Positions 25,888 through 34,062 of a stretch of 64,000 bases of DNA are shown piece after piece; the stretch's first letter is position 1; every line of letters starts with the position of its first letter. The position numbers and the translations under genes were made by a program. The stretch is from JBBWZH01 sp035544115. Lineage in GTDB: Bacteria; Actinomycetota; Actinomycetes; Mycobacteriales; CADCTP01. The notes beneath the pieces are model-generated. The model made no database searches and was not told the origin of the DNA. It worked only from the letters and a program-made list of their open reading frames with translations. The stretch covers positions 1,736,001-1,800,000 of the forward strand of contig OY970235.1 in assembly GCA_963714145.1 (NCBI GenBank), in the 5' to 3' direction.

Positions 25888-26160
25888 TCATTGGCCGATC
25901 CGGTCGACGAGGCGGGCGTCGGTCAGCCCCGAACGTGTCGCTGTGGCCGGTCTCTGTCACTCGGGTACGACGAGGACCAGGTCGGGGTCGCCGGAGATCA
26001 GGTGGTCGAGTGATGGTCGCGTTCGACAGTCCTCCCGCGCCGAGGCGGTGACCTGGCGGCTCGCCGGCGACGACTACCGGGGTTGCCGTCGGCACAGAAG
26101 CCAGGACATCCTGGCGCGCCAGCGGATCCGGGGTCTGGCTGATGTTGGTGACGTCAACGG
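25888..26160. other. Non-coding stretch with possible gene remnant
   Basis: No intact gene is supported. On the minus strand, about 25967-26071, an open frame without a start ends in LDHLISGDPDLVLVVPE followed by a stop. This could be the C-terminal remnant of a lost gene. Confidence 0.3.
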
Positions 26161-26193
26161 CCGACGCCCGCCGCGGTGCGCGGCGGGCGTCGG
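26161..26193 (-). terminator. Rho-independent-type hairpin
   Basis: CCGACGCCCGCCG and CGGCGGGCGTCGG form a perfect 13-bp stem with a 7-base loop, just past the stop of the lectin/PASTA gene. Confidence 0.7.
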
Positions 26194-26206
26194 CTCGTTC
26201 AGCGGC

Positions 26207-27430
26207 TCAGCAGGCCAGCGTGATGCCGACGGCGCTGCCAGGCGCTACCAGCGCCTGCGACTGTGGGTTCTGGCCGCTCACCCGGCCGAGGAACCCGCAG
26301 TTGTTCGGGTCGGTCACCGGGCCCAGTGTCAGCCCGGCAGCTTCGAGTGCCCGTTGGGCCTGGATCTGGCGCAGCCCGTTCAGGTTCGGTACGGAGACGA
26401 TCGTCGGGGGAGCGTCGACGTCGCGCCAGGCCGTGAACGTCTCCGAACCGGTCCGGGTCTCGAACCGCTGGAAGACCGTGCCGGCCGAGTTCACGCCGAA
26501 GACCTGGGTCCGGATGTCGGTGTCCAGCACGGTCGTGACGTTCGTCAGCAGGCCGTCCAGTTGAGTCCAGCCGGTCCAGAGGTCGGCTGCACCGTTCTGC
26601 CGGCGGGTGAAGATGCTGCCGCCGCTGTTGACGCCGACCAACCGGATCGGGCCGATGATGTGGCTGCTCGGCAGGGACACTTCCCCGGACGCCGCGATCC
26701 GGGTCAGCTTCCCGTCCAACACCGACCAGGAGCCCCACGTGTTCGTGTTCGGGCTGGTCTGCGTACGGTAGAAGATCGTGCCGGCCGAGTTGAGGCCGAA
26801 GATCTGGATCTGGCCGTTGTTGTTGACCTCGGCCGCGACCTCGGTCAGCAGCCCGTCCAGCTGCGTCCATGGCTGCCAGTCCGCCGTGTTCGCAGCGGTC
26901 TGGGCGCGGACGAAGATCTGGTTGGCCGCGTTGACACCGACCAACACCAGCCGGCCGTCCTGATAGTGGGTGGCGGTCACCTTGCTCAGCACGCCGTCGA
27001 GGGCGGACCAGGTGGTCCAACTCGCGGCGTTGATGCTGGTCTGGCTGCGGTGGAACACCGTGCCGGCGCTGTTGACGCCGAAGATCTCGATCCGTCCGTC
27101 TGCGTTGGTGTCGGCGGCGATCGAGGTCAGCAGCCCGTCCAGTTGCACCCACGGCGACCAGGTGTTACCGCCGCCCGGGTTCTGCCGCCGGTCGAACACA
27201 TGGCCCGCGGAGTCCAGCGCCAGCAGTTCGATCCGCCCGTCTTCGTTGAGCGCCGTCGTGATGCCGCGGCTGTTCGGCAGGGACGCCGCCGCCGGTGTGG
27301 CGCCGCTGGCGCCGGCGCCGCCCGCCGGCAGCAGCACACCGGCAGCCACGGCCACCAGTGCCGCCGCCAGTCCGAGGACGCGGCGGCCGACCGCCGGCCT
27401 GGGGCCGGCCGTCATGAGGGGAGTACGCAA
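26207..27430 (-). CDS. Secreted beta-propeller (PLL/tectonin-like) lectin with C-terminal PASTA domain
   Basis: The TTG at 27430 has an AAGGAAGG site six bases upstream; the ATG five codons later is too far from it, so TTG is preferred. The 407-aa product has a signal peptide (VLGLAAALVAVAAGVLLPAG). It carries about six repeats of roughly 48 residues with the pattern G-x-I-x-(I/L)-x-G-x-N-S-A-G-x-(I/V)-F and W-x2-W-x2-L-D-G, as in PLL-like propeller lectins. Residues about 342-407 form a PASTA domain (VPNLNGLRQIQAQRALEAAG), which binds peptidoglycan or beta-lactams in other proteins. It probably binds glycans at the cell surface. Confidence 0.82.
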   Translation of the reverse strand: MRTPLMTAGPRPAVGRRVLGLAAALVAVAAGVLLPAGGAGASGATPAAASLPNSRGITTALNEDGRIELLALDSAGHVFDRRQNPGGGNTWSPWVQLDGLLTSIAADTNADGRIEIFGVNSAGTVFHRSQTSINAASWTTWSALDGVLSKVTATHYQDGRLVLVGVNAANQIFVRAQTAANTADWQPWTQLDGLLTEVAAEVNNNGQIQIFGLNSAGTIFYRTQTSPNTNTWGSWSVLDGKLTRIAASGEVSLPSSHIIGPIRLVGVNSGGSIFTRRQNGAADLWTGWTQLDGLLTNVTTVLDTDIRTQVFGVNSAGTVFQRFETRTGSETFTAWRDVDAPPTIVSVPNLNGLRQIQAQRALEAAGLTLGPVTDPNNCGFLGRVSGQNPQSQALVAPGSAVGITLAC

Positions 27431-27665
27431 AGCCCACCTTCCTTGATGTCGGTACTACGGGTGCCCGTCGTGCGGCCGTACCACCGCCGCGCGGTCGTCC
27501 GAGGATCGGCCGAGCCACGGTGGGAGCCTGCCGACCCGGCGTCCGTGGGCGTGCTGAACGGAACGCGGGTCGTGTGGACAGGCGCGCTCCGGCTGGTCGC
27601 CGGCCCCCCAACCGGGCCGACATTCAACTCACTCGGCCCAAGCAAGCACGCTGATCATCACGCTA

Positions 27666-27691
27666 GTGCGGTGACCATGAACGTTTGCCGG
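27666..27691 (+). repeat. IS630 left inverted repeat
   Basis: GTGCGGTGACCATGAACG begins the left end and pairs with the right end with only three mismatches over 26 bases (differences G/C, T/C and T/C). Confidence 0.85.
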
Positions 27692-27692
27692 G

Positions 27693-28853
27693 TCAGGCTG
27701 CTTTCTTGATTCTGGGCCGGCCCCAGCGGTGGCCTTTCTCGCAGCGGATGCGGGCGCGTTCGCGGCGTTGGGCGGCCAGGACGTCGGGGTGGCGGGCGTG
27801 GGCGTTGCGCCAGCGCAGGTGGGCCTGCATGTCATGGGCGAGGACGGTGTGGTTGGGGTAGTTGGAGTTGGCCATGGTGAACGTGCGCAGTGGGCCGAAC
27901 TGGGCCTCGATCGGGTTGGCCCACGAGCTGTAGGTCGGGGTGAGGCACAACTCGACGCGGTGTGCCGCCGCCCACGTGCGCACGGCTGGCGTGGTGTTCG
28001 CGGACAGGTTGTCCATGATCACGTAGATGGGTGCGCCATCCGGTCGTGCGGCGCGGATGGTCTTGAGGGCGGCCAGGGTGTGGTCGCCACCTTTGCGGCG
28101 GCGGACCACGCCCCACAGGTGGTCGTCGCCGAGGCTGTAGCAGCCGTGGAAGTAGCGGATCCCGTGGGTTCGCCGGTATGTCGCCGGGAGTCGGTCTGGT
28201 TTGGCGGAGCGGGCCCAGCCCGACCCGTGGTGGGGCCGGATCGACAACGGGCCGAACTGGTCGAAGGCGAAACACCGGTCCAGGAACTGGCTGGTCACAT
28301 GCTCGATCCGGTCCAGCTTGGCGTCGAAGTCGGGGTCGGTCGACTGCTTCCACGTCCGGGTGCGCTGGAAGGTGATGTCGGCCGCGTGCAGCACCTGCCG
28401 CAGGCGTTCGCGGCCAATCCGTACCTCGCGCGCGGGCTGGACGCGCCCGGTCAGGCCAGGCTCGGTATGGCCGAACGAGCCGGACAGGTAGGCGGCCAGC
28501 TTGCGCAGGCTCCAGCGGGTGAACGGCAGGCCGAGCTTCTTGGGTCGGGTGGTGGCCGTCGCGACGATGAACACGATGTCCTCGTCACTGATCAGGCGGG
28601 GACGGCCTCCCGCCCACTGAGGGTCCAGCGCATGCAGCCCCCTGGCATTGAACGCATGGATCACGTCCCGGACGGTGTCTTCATCGGCGGCAACCAGCCT
28701 GGCGATCGCAGCCACCGGTGCCCCAGACGCCGACGCCATGATGATCAGCGCCCGCCGGACCCGGACCGACCCGTGCTTGCCACGCCGCACGATCCGCTGC
28801 AGCCGGCGCCCCTCATCCTCCGACAGGCGTCGAGCCCGGACAGGTTCAGCCAT
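27693..28853 (-). CDS. IS630-family transposase
   Basis: The ATG at 28853 gives 386 aa; GTG one codon earlier and an ATG seven codons upstream are alternatives. An N-terminal HTH region (AAIARLVAADEDTVRDVIHAF) is followed by a DDE catalytic domain. The acidic residues lie in CFAFDQFGPL, IYVIMDNLSANTT and SSWANPIEAQFG. The protein is full length for the family and has no frameshift, so the element may be active. Its GC content is somewhat lower than the neighbours. Confidence 0.9.
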   Translation of the reverse strand: MAEPVRARRLSEDEGRRLQRIVRRGKHGSVRVRRALIIMASASGAPVAAIARLVAADEDTVRDVIHAFNARGLHALDPQWAGGRPRLISDEDIVFIVATATTRPKKLGLPFTRWSLRKLAAYLSGSFGHTEPGLTGRVQPAREVRIGRERLRQVLHAADITFQRTRTWKQSTDPDFDAKLDRIEHVTSQFLDRCFAFDQFGPLSIRPHHGSGWARSAKPDRLPATYRRTHGIRYFHGCYSLGDDHLWGVVRRRKGGDHTLAALKTIRAARPDGAPIYVIMDNLSANTTPAVRTWAAAHRVELCLTPTYSSWANPIEAQFGPLRTFTMANSNYPNHTVLAHDMQAHLRWRNAHARHPDVLAAQRRERARIRCEKGHRWGRPRIKKAA

Positions 28854-28939
28854 CACACACCCACTCTCACGCAACCAGTGAGACCGAGCCTGCGATCACC
28901 AGCGACAGAACAAAAGGATCAAGACCGGTGTGTCGCCAG

Positions 28940-28965
28940 CCGGCGAACGTTCGTGGTCAGCGCAC
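28940..28965 (-). repeat. IS630 right inverted repeat
   Basis: Read on the minus strand it starts GTGCGCTGACCACGAACG, mirroring the left end, and is followed outside by the duplicated TA. Confidence 0.85.
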
Positions 28966-29149
28966 TAGGCGCAGCCGGGCGGGAGTTGAAGCCATCTGCG
29001 CGCCGGCCGGTGAGGTCTGCCCGAAGGAGCCGCCCGGTCGGGTGGCGGTCTCCGTCTTTCGGCCACACCTACGGGTCGGCCCTACGGCGCCCGTGTCGCC
29101 CCCCGATCTCTACCGTCCCGCGCCCGACTAAAGATCAACTATTTGGGCG

Positions 29150-29430
29150 GCTGGTCACACGTTTCTTGTCAACACGCCGTACACCAAGGCCATCACCCAA
29201 CTCGCCTCCGACAAACTCACCGAACGCCTCGGCGGCAGCTACGCCCTCGAGCACCTCATGGCCGAATCCGCCCGCGACCACAACACCATCGTCGAGGTGC
29301 TGGCCGCGTTCATCCGCGAGAGCGCTTCTGCCCAGCTGGCTACCGCCAAGAAGCAACCCGAAGACCCACCGTCGCCGGTGACTGACCTGCAGGCCGAGTC
29401 GGTGACGGGGGCGCCGCGTCCGGGCCTGGA
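29150..29430 (+). pseudogene. Remnant of a pentapeptide-repeat protein (N-terminal part)
   Basis: One frame reads TPYTKAITQLASDKLTERLG, GSYALEHLMAESARDHNTIV and EVLAAFIRESA. That is the conserved N-terminal module of actinobacterial pentapeptide-repeat proteins (usual pattern TKAIEQLGSDKLDVRLGG-IYALE). There is no start codon in place, the preceding residues are out of frame, and after PVTDLQA the homology ends with no pentapeptide repeats. It is a truncated, decayed gene lying beside the IS630 element. Confidence 0.55.
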
Positions 29431-29460
29431 TGCGGCGCATCCCGGGCTGGCCCGGGAAAT

Positions 29461-29505
29461 GGCGCAAGACGCTCCGGCCGGCGGTCGGCTGGAGCGTCTT
29501 GCGCC
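29461..29505 (-). terminator. Perfect 15-bp stem terminator
   Basis: GGCGCAAGACGCTCC and GGAGCGTCTTGCGCC pair perfectly across a 15-base loop, 22 bp past the stop of the I36-like gene. Confidence 0.8.
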
Positions 29506-29526
29506 GGGCCGAAAGTGTCGGCGTTC

Positions 29527-30084
29527 TCAGCAGACCTGGATCCGGTCGATCCGGTCGTTCACGGTGCCGATGTTGGGGATGCCGTTATCGGCGCGCAGTG
29601 AGAGGGTCTCGATCGGTTGGCCGGCGCCGTTGTAGTCGTAGAACCTGGACGTCACTCCGTTGGTCTGACCGTTGCGGATCGAGGAGATCTTGTCCTGCCA
29701 GGTCCCGCCGCCTGGGAACCCGATACCGGCCAGCTGGGAGAACCCGCACGCCTGCAGGGGCAGCATGAAGCCCGAGTAGTTGGCGTCGGCGTTCAGGCAG
29801 AGCAGGCCGTTATTGCATCCGAGGATGGCGTTGGGTTCGACCGGGACCCTGATCTGAATCCCCTTCCGCACCTCGACCGTGTCGACAGCGATGCGGCGCG
29901 CCCCTGGATTGGCGGCGAGCGCTGCCGCCACGCCCTGCTCCTGGTAGGTAGAGGTGGCCCCGGCGGGCTGTTGTGCCGGTGCGGCCAGGGCGACACCGGT
30001 GGGCAACCCGACGACCAGGGCGACGGCACAGCCAGCCGTGACCAGCCGTCGCCGTGATCGGTACACGATCCTCAGTCTGCTCAT
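29527..30084 (-). CDS. Secreted peptidase inhibitor I36-like protein
   Basis: The ATG at 30084 has a GGAAGGAAAG site and begins a 185-aa protein. A signal peptide (LVTAGCAVALVVGLPTGVAL-AAPA) comes first. A propeptide-like part with NPGARRIAVDTVEV is common in actinobacterial I36 proteins. The C-terminal domain reads CLNADANYSGFMLPLQAC and ends in IDRIQVC, resembling the beta/gamma-crystallin-like I36 fold (SMPI type). Cysteines probably form disulfides. Target peptidase is unknown. Confidence 0.7.
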   Translation of the reverse strand: MSRLRIVYRSRRRLVTAGCAVALVVGLPTGVALAAPAQQPAGATSTYQEQGVAAALAANPGARRIAVDTVEVRKGIQIRVPVEPNAILGCNNGLLCLNADANYSGFMLPLQACGFSQLAGIGFPGGGTWQDKISSIRNGQTNGVTSRFYDYNGAGQPIETLSLRADNGIPNIGTVNDRIDRIQVC

Positions 30085-30235
30085 GCTCTTTCCTTCCGTC
30101 GCGGAGCTGATCCGGCTTTCCGTGTCCACGGTAGGAACCTGGCCGGCTATCTCCGGACTCTTCGGTGGAGACCGATACACCCAGCTCGCAGGCGTATATC
30201 AGAGCGACGTATTCGATCTGGAGCTCGGCGGCTCC

Positions 30236-30241
30236 TAGCGG
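30236..30241 (+). promoter_or_regulatory. Candidate -10 box TAGCGG
   Basis: The sequence ctccTAGCGGtcgg lies 28 bp before the regulator's start, in the same context as the other candidate -10 boxes of this window. Confidence 0.3.
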
Positions 30242-30268
30242 TCGGAACGTCCCGACCGGAGGTGCAGG

Positions 30269-31252
30269 ATGTTGCGGATCCATTTCACGCCGGACGATCT
30301 CGCCCGAACTCACGTCGCTGCCGGTGCCGATCCGATGTGGGAAGCGGCGCTGAGTTTCCACTGGTTGCATGATCGGCGGAACCCGCTGACTTTTCGGGGC
30401 TGGAAGCAGGAGGTGCGGGGACAACTGCCGGAGCGGACGCGGCGAATGCTGCTTGCCCTCAACCCGCCGACCGGAGACTTTCCTGACTTCCTCACCCCGA
30501 CCGCTGGAGTCCTCGGCTTGCGTGCCGGGATGGAAGCGCTGTTGGCAACGCCGAAGGCCCAATTGCGGCGTGATCTGACGCGTCAGGCCGATCACCGGGT
30601 GCTGCCCGGCTGGTGTCGCTCGGTGGCCGACGGTCGGCTGGACGCCGTGCAGGCCGTCGCCGACGCGGTGTCCGAATGGCACGACGTCGCGCTGGCTCCA
30701 TACTGGGAACGCATCAGTGCCAGGCTGACGGTCGATCTCGCCGTGCGTGCCCGGGCGCTCCGCCTCGGTGGCGTCGATCGGCTGCTCGCCAGCCTGCCGG
30801 CACCATTGCGATGGCAGCCGCCGGTGCTGGAAACGCCTTATCCCGACGACCGGGACCTGCACTTGGGTGGGCGCGGCCTCATGCTGCTACCGGCGTTCTT
30901 CTGCCTCTGGTTCCCGGTCACCCTGATCGACCCGCACCTCCCACCGGTACTGGTCTACCCGGTCGAGTCGGACCTCGAGTGGCTGGGCCCAGGCGGGGAG
31001 CCGGACACCATGCCGTTCCGGACACTCGCGGCGCTGATCGGGGAGACCCGCGCCGCGGTGCTCTGCGCGCTCGCCGGATCGGCGTTGACTACCGGTGAGC
31101 TGGCGCGCCAGCTGCATCTGTCACCGTCATCAGCCAGCGAGCACGTCACCGTGCTGCGCAATGCCGGCCTCGCGGTGACGCATCGGGACGGTGTCCACGC
31201 GCTGCACCTGCTCACTCGGCTCGGCATCCAGCTCCTCGAGCGCAGGGCGTGA
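30269..31252 (+). CDS. ArsR-like winged-helix regulator with DUF5937-type N-terminus
   Basis: The 327-aa protein starts ATG after a GGAGG site. Its N-terminal 250 residues (FTPDDLARTHVAAGADPMWE, LNPPTGDFPDFLTP) match the DUF5937-type region often fused to ArsR domains in actinobacteria. The C-terminus (LAGSALTTGELARQLHLSPS, ASEHVTVLRNAGLAVT) is a winged helix-turn-helix. It is divergent from the I36-like gene and might control it. The ligand is unknown. Confidence 0.82.
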   Translation: MLRIHFTPDDLARTHVAAGADPMWEAALSFHWLHDRRNPLTFRGWKQEVRGQLPERTRRMLLALNPPTGDFPDFLTPTAGVLGLRAGMEALLATPKAQLRRDLTRQADHRVLPGWCRSVADGRLDAVQAVADAVSEWHDVALAPYWERISARLTVDLAVRARALRLGGVDRLLASLPAPLRWQPPVLETPYPDDRDLHLGGRGLMLLPAFFCLWFPVTLIDPHLPPVLVYPVESDLEWLGPGGEPDTMPFRTLAALIGETRAAVLCALAGSALTTGELARQLHLSPSSASEHVTVLRNAGLAVTHRDGVHALHLLTRLGIQLLERRA

Positions 31253-31284
31253 CCCGAGTCCGTACACCGGCGGCGGGTCGGCCC

Positions 31285-31290
31285 TAGCGT
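31285..31290 (+). promoter_or_regulatory. Candidate -10 box TAGCGT
   Basis: gccCTAGCGTttgg precedes the short ORF at 31348 by about 58 bp and has the same context as the box at 25695. Confidence 0.3.
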
Positions 31291-31347
31291 TTGGCAGCGG
31301 CCGGCCTCAGTCCGGTGGTCGCCGCATCCGTACGGAGCAGAGGAGTC

Positions 31348-31494
31348 ATGGTGGCGTACGACCTTCAGGCGTTCAGCCCGGAGGGGTTCACGGGCCCGGC
31401 TCCGGCACGGCTACGGGAGTTGCGGGCGGCGGGGGAGAGGACGGGTGGCGGCGGCGAGGAGCGCGCGGGTCGCGGGGTGGCGGGGGGAGTGTAG
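31348..31494 (+). CDS. Possible truncated small gene
   Basis: An ATG with a GAGGAG site starts MVAYDLQAFSPEGFTGPAPA and RLRELRAAG. After about 27 residues the composition changes to Gly/Arg-rich sequence that is only the antisense of the ABC ATPase gene end. It may be the 5' stub of a gene lost when the transporter operon was placed beside it. Not recognised. Confidence 0.3.
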   Translation: MVAYDLQAFSPEGFTGPAPARLRELRAAGERTGGGGEERAGRGVAGGV

Positions 31495-32199
31495 GACGCT
31501 CTCGACGGGTCCGGACTCCGCGAGGGTGCCGTGGTGGAGGACGGCGAGGCGGTCGGCGGCCTGCCAGGCGGCGGCGAGGTCATGGGTGATGAGGAGTACG
31601 GACAGGGCGCGGATGGCGCGCAGGCGGAGCAGCAGGGCGAGGGTGTCGGCGCGGGCCGGCGGGTCGAGGGCGGAGAGGGGTTCGTCGGCGACCAGGACGC
31701 GTGGGGCGAGCGCGAGGGCGGCGGCGAGTGCGACCCGCTGCTGTTGGCCGATCGACAGTTCACGCGGGCGGGCCGGCAGGAACCGCCCCGGCGGGGACAG
31801 GCCGACCTCGGCCAGTGCGGCGGCGACGCGGTCGGGGAGGCCGGTGCGGGGGAACCGGTGGATGTTCAGTCCTTCGGCGACCGCCCAGGCGACCGGATGC
31901 CGCGGGTTCAGCGACCCGGCCGGGTCCTGCGGTACGAGCTGAACCTGCCGGCGGTGCCCCCGTAGCTGCGCGGCTCCGTACCCGAGTGGCCGGCCGTCGA
32001 CGCGCACCTCACCCGCGTCCGGCCGGAGGAGACCGAGCAGGCAGCGCGCTAGCGTCGTCTTGCCGGATCCGCTCCCGCCGACCAGCGCCAGGATCTCCCC
32101 GGCGCCGAGCTCGAGGGTGACGTCGCGCAGCGCGTCCACCGGTTGCTGCCCACCGAACCGTACGGTCAGGTCGTGCGCTGACAGCACGGGCGTGGTCAT
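31411..32199 (-). CDS. Peptide ABC transporter ATP-binding protein (DppF/OppF-like)
   Basis: The 262-aa ATPase has Walker A GGSGSGKTT near residue 40, signature LSIGQQQRVALA, and Walker B VLVADEPLSALD. It is the last gene of the transporter operon. Its ATG overlaps the stop of a 26-codon mini-ORF rather than of the preceding ATPase gene. It lacks the C-terminal Cys-containing oligopeptide extension present in its partner. Confidence 0.92.
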   Translation of the reverse strand: MTTPVLSAHDLTVRFGGQQPVDALRDVTLELGAGEILALVGGSGSGKTTLARCLLGLLRPDAGEVRVDGRPLGYGAAQLRGHRRQVQLVPQDPAGSLNPRHPVAWAVAEGLNIHRFPRTGLPDRVAAALAEVGLSPPGRFLPARPRELSIGQQQRVALAAALALAPRVLVADEPLSALDPPARADTLALLLRLRAIRALSVLLITHDLAAAWQAADRLAVLHHGTLAESGPVESVLHSPRHPATRALLAAATRPLPRRPQLP

Positions 32200-32276
32200 G
32201 CGGCAGGCTCCGGAGTGGGCATCGCGGCGAGCCCGGCGACCGGGGAGCGGAGGAGGCCGTCGGGAGACGCCGTCAT
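32196..32276 (-). repeat. MIRU-like mini-ORF element, copy 2
   Basis: A 26-codon ORF (MTASPDGLLRSP..., ending AAMPTPEPAA) lies between two ABC ATPase genes. Its ATG overlaps the upstream TGA (32276-32273) and its TGA overlaps the downstream ATG (32199-32196). The peptide pattern and the CTCCGGAG-containing 3' part match copy 1 at 11705-11794 in the eCIS operon. It behaves as a cassette that preserves ATGA coupling on both sides. Confidence 0.7.
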
Positions 32277-33247
32277 GTGGCCGGGCCGGGGTGGAGGCAG
32301 GCGGTGCGGCGGGCCGGGCCGTCGGCCCGGAGCTCGACGTCGGTGGTCGCGCAGGCGGCGGTAGCGCGCGGGCAGCGGGGTTGGAAGGCGCAGCCGGGCG
32401 GGAGGGCGGTCGGGTCGGGCGGGTCGCCGGGCAGGCCGCGGGGGCGGTAGCGGGCGGCCGGGTCGCCGACCGCAGGCGCGGCGGCGAGCAGCGCGGCGGT
32501 GTAGGGGTGCCGCGGCGCGGAGGCGAGGTCGGCGGTGGGGCCGTGCTCGATGACGCGGCCCGCGTACATCACGGCCAGGCGGGTGCACGCTGTCGTCAAC
32601 AGCGTCAGGTCGTGGCTGATCAGCAGCAGACCGATGTCCTGCTCGGCGGCGGTCGCGGTGAGCAGCCGCACCACCCGCGCTCGGGTGACGGTGTCGACCG
32701 CGCTGGTCGGCTCGTCGGCGATGACGAATCGGGGTGAGCAGACCAGCGCCATGGCGATCAGGGCGAGCTGCCGTTGCCCGCCGGACAGCTGGTGCGGGTA
32801 CCGGACGGAGGTGCCGGCCGGGAGACCGACCCGCGACAGCATCTCGGCCGCGCGGTCCCGGGCCTGCCGGCGGGTGGTGCCGGCGGAGTGGATCAGTACC
32901 GGCTCGGCGACCTGGTCCACCACCCGGCGTATCGGGTTGAGCACGTGCAGGGCGCCCTGGAAGACGATCGCGGCGCCGGCCCAGCGGACCGCCCGCAGCC
33001 GGCCCCAGCCCATGGTGACCACGTCCTCGCCGTCGAGCAGGATCTGGCCGGTCAGCTCGGTGCCGGGCGGCAGCAGCCGCAGCACGGCGTGCGCGATCGT
33101 CGACTTGCCGCTGCCGGACTCGCCGGCCAGCCCCACCGGCGCGCCCGCTGCGATCGCCAGCGTCACCGACCTGACCGCCGGTACGGGCCCGCGCGCACCG
33201 CGGTAGGTCACCGACAGGTCCTGCAACCGCAGGTCGGCGGCGGTCAC
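32273..33247 (-). CDS. Peptide ABC transporter ATP-binding protein (DppD/OppD-like)
   Basis: The GTG at 33247 overlaps the permease stop (GTGA), giving 324 aa. Walker A is GESGSGKST, the signature LSGGQRQLALI and Walker B FVIADEPTSAVD. The C-terminus has the oligopeptide-transporter extension (GCAFQPRCPRATAAC). With DppF-like it forms the ATPase pair. Confidence 0.92.
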   Translation of the reverse strand: MTAADLRLQDLSVTYRGARGPVPAVRSVTLAIAAGAPVGLAGESGSGKSTIAHAVLRLLPPGTELTGQILLDGEDVVTMGWGRLRAVRWAGAAIVFQGALHVLNPIRRVVDQVAEPVLIHSAGTTRRQARDRAAEMLSRVGLPAGTSVRYPHQLSGGQRQLALIAMALVCSPRFVIADEPTSAVDTVTRARVVRLLTATAAEQDIGLLLISHDLTLLTTACTRLAVMYAGRVIEHGPTADLASAPRHPYTAALLAAAPAVGDPAARYRPRGLPGDPPDPTALPPGCAFQPRCPRATAACATTDVELRADGPARRTACLHPGPAT

Positions 33248-34062
33248 CGGACCCGACCGTCCGGAATGGATCCGATCAGGCGAGCGGAGGCCTCGAAACC
33301 GAGGACCAGCACGATCAGCGCCAGCCCGGGTGGCAGCAGGCACCACCAGGCTCCCGCGGTCACCGCGCCCGTCACCGCGGCATCGTGCAGCACCGAGCCC
33401 CAGGACACCCGGGTCGGGTCGCCGAGCCCGAGGAACGACAGGGTCGTCTCGGTGAGGACCGCGTTGGCCAGCGTGAGCGAGGCGGTGGCCAGCACGACGG
33501 GACGCACCGCGGGGAGCACGTGATGCCGCAGTTGGTGTACGTGGCCGGCGCCGAGCGCGCGGACCCGTTCCAGGTAGGGCTCAGCCTCGACGGCGAGCAC
33601 CGCGGCCCGGACCACCCGGGCCACCCCGGCCCAGGAGGTCACCGCGATGGCGAGCAGCACCGGCAGCGCCCCCGGCGCCAGCACACCGCCGAGCGCCACC
33701 GCGAACGGCAACTGCGGCAGGATCACGAACCACTCCACCGCGCGGTCCAACACCGCCCCGCCAGGCCCGCCGAAGTGCCCGCTCGCCAGGGCGATGGCGG
33801 CGCCGAGACCGACCGCCAGCACGGTCGCGGTGACCCCGATGAGCAACGACCACCGACTGCCGCACAGGGTGAGCTCGAGGACGGATCGGCCGGCGGAGTC
33901 GGTGCCGAGCGGGAACCGGTACGACGGCGGCGCGAGCGGCGGCCCGGTCGCCCGCACCGGGTCGAGCCGGCCGGCCGGGATCAGCAGCGGCGCCAGCACC
34001 GCGGTCAGCAGGTACCCGGCCACGCAGGCCGGCCCGAGCAGCGGCAACCCGCGCCGGATCAC
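33244..34062 (-). CDS. Peptide ABC transporter permease (DppC-like)
   Basis: The GTG at 34062 overlaps the upstream permease stop. The 272-aa protein has six predicted membrane segments. It has the family motifs FPLGTDSAGRSVLELTLCGS near residue 50 and the EAA loop region RVRALGAGHVHQLRHHVLPA. It ends ARLIGSIPDGRVR. Together with the DppB-like protein it forms the channel. Confidence 0.92.
   Translation of the reverse strand: MIRRGLPLLGPACVAGYLLTAVLAPLLIPAGRLDPVRATGPPLAPPSYRFPLGTDSAGRSVLELTLCGSRWSLLIGVTATVLAVGLGAAIALASGHFGGPGGAVLDRAVEWFVILPQLPFAVALGGVLAPGALPVLLAIAVTSWAGVARVVRAAVLAVEAEPYLERVRALGAGHVHQLRHHVLPAVRPVVLATASLTLANAVLTETTLSFLGLGDPTRVSWGSVLHDAAVTGAVTAGAWWCLLPPGLALIVLVLGFEASARLIGSIPDGRVR

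Larger units (their letters stand above)
27666..28965 (-). mobile_element. IS630-family insertion sequence, intact
   Basis: The element is 1,300 bp and is bounded by TA dinucleotides (27664-27665 and 28966-28967), the usual IS630 target duplication. The ends are imperfect inverted repeats of about 26 bp beginning GTGCG(G/C)TGACCA. It contains one full-length transposase whose stop lies right beside the left end. Confidence 0.9.

Noticed and set aside
25967..26071. C-terminal fragment ending LDHLISGDPDLVLVVPE on the minus strand
   Set aside because: It looks protein-like, but has no start codon and only about 35 codons; too little to call as a pseudogene.
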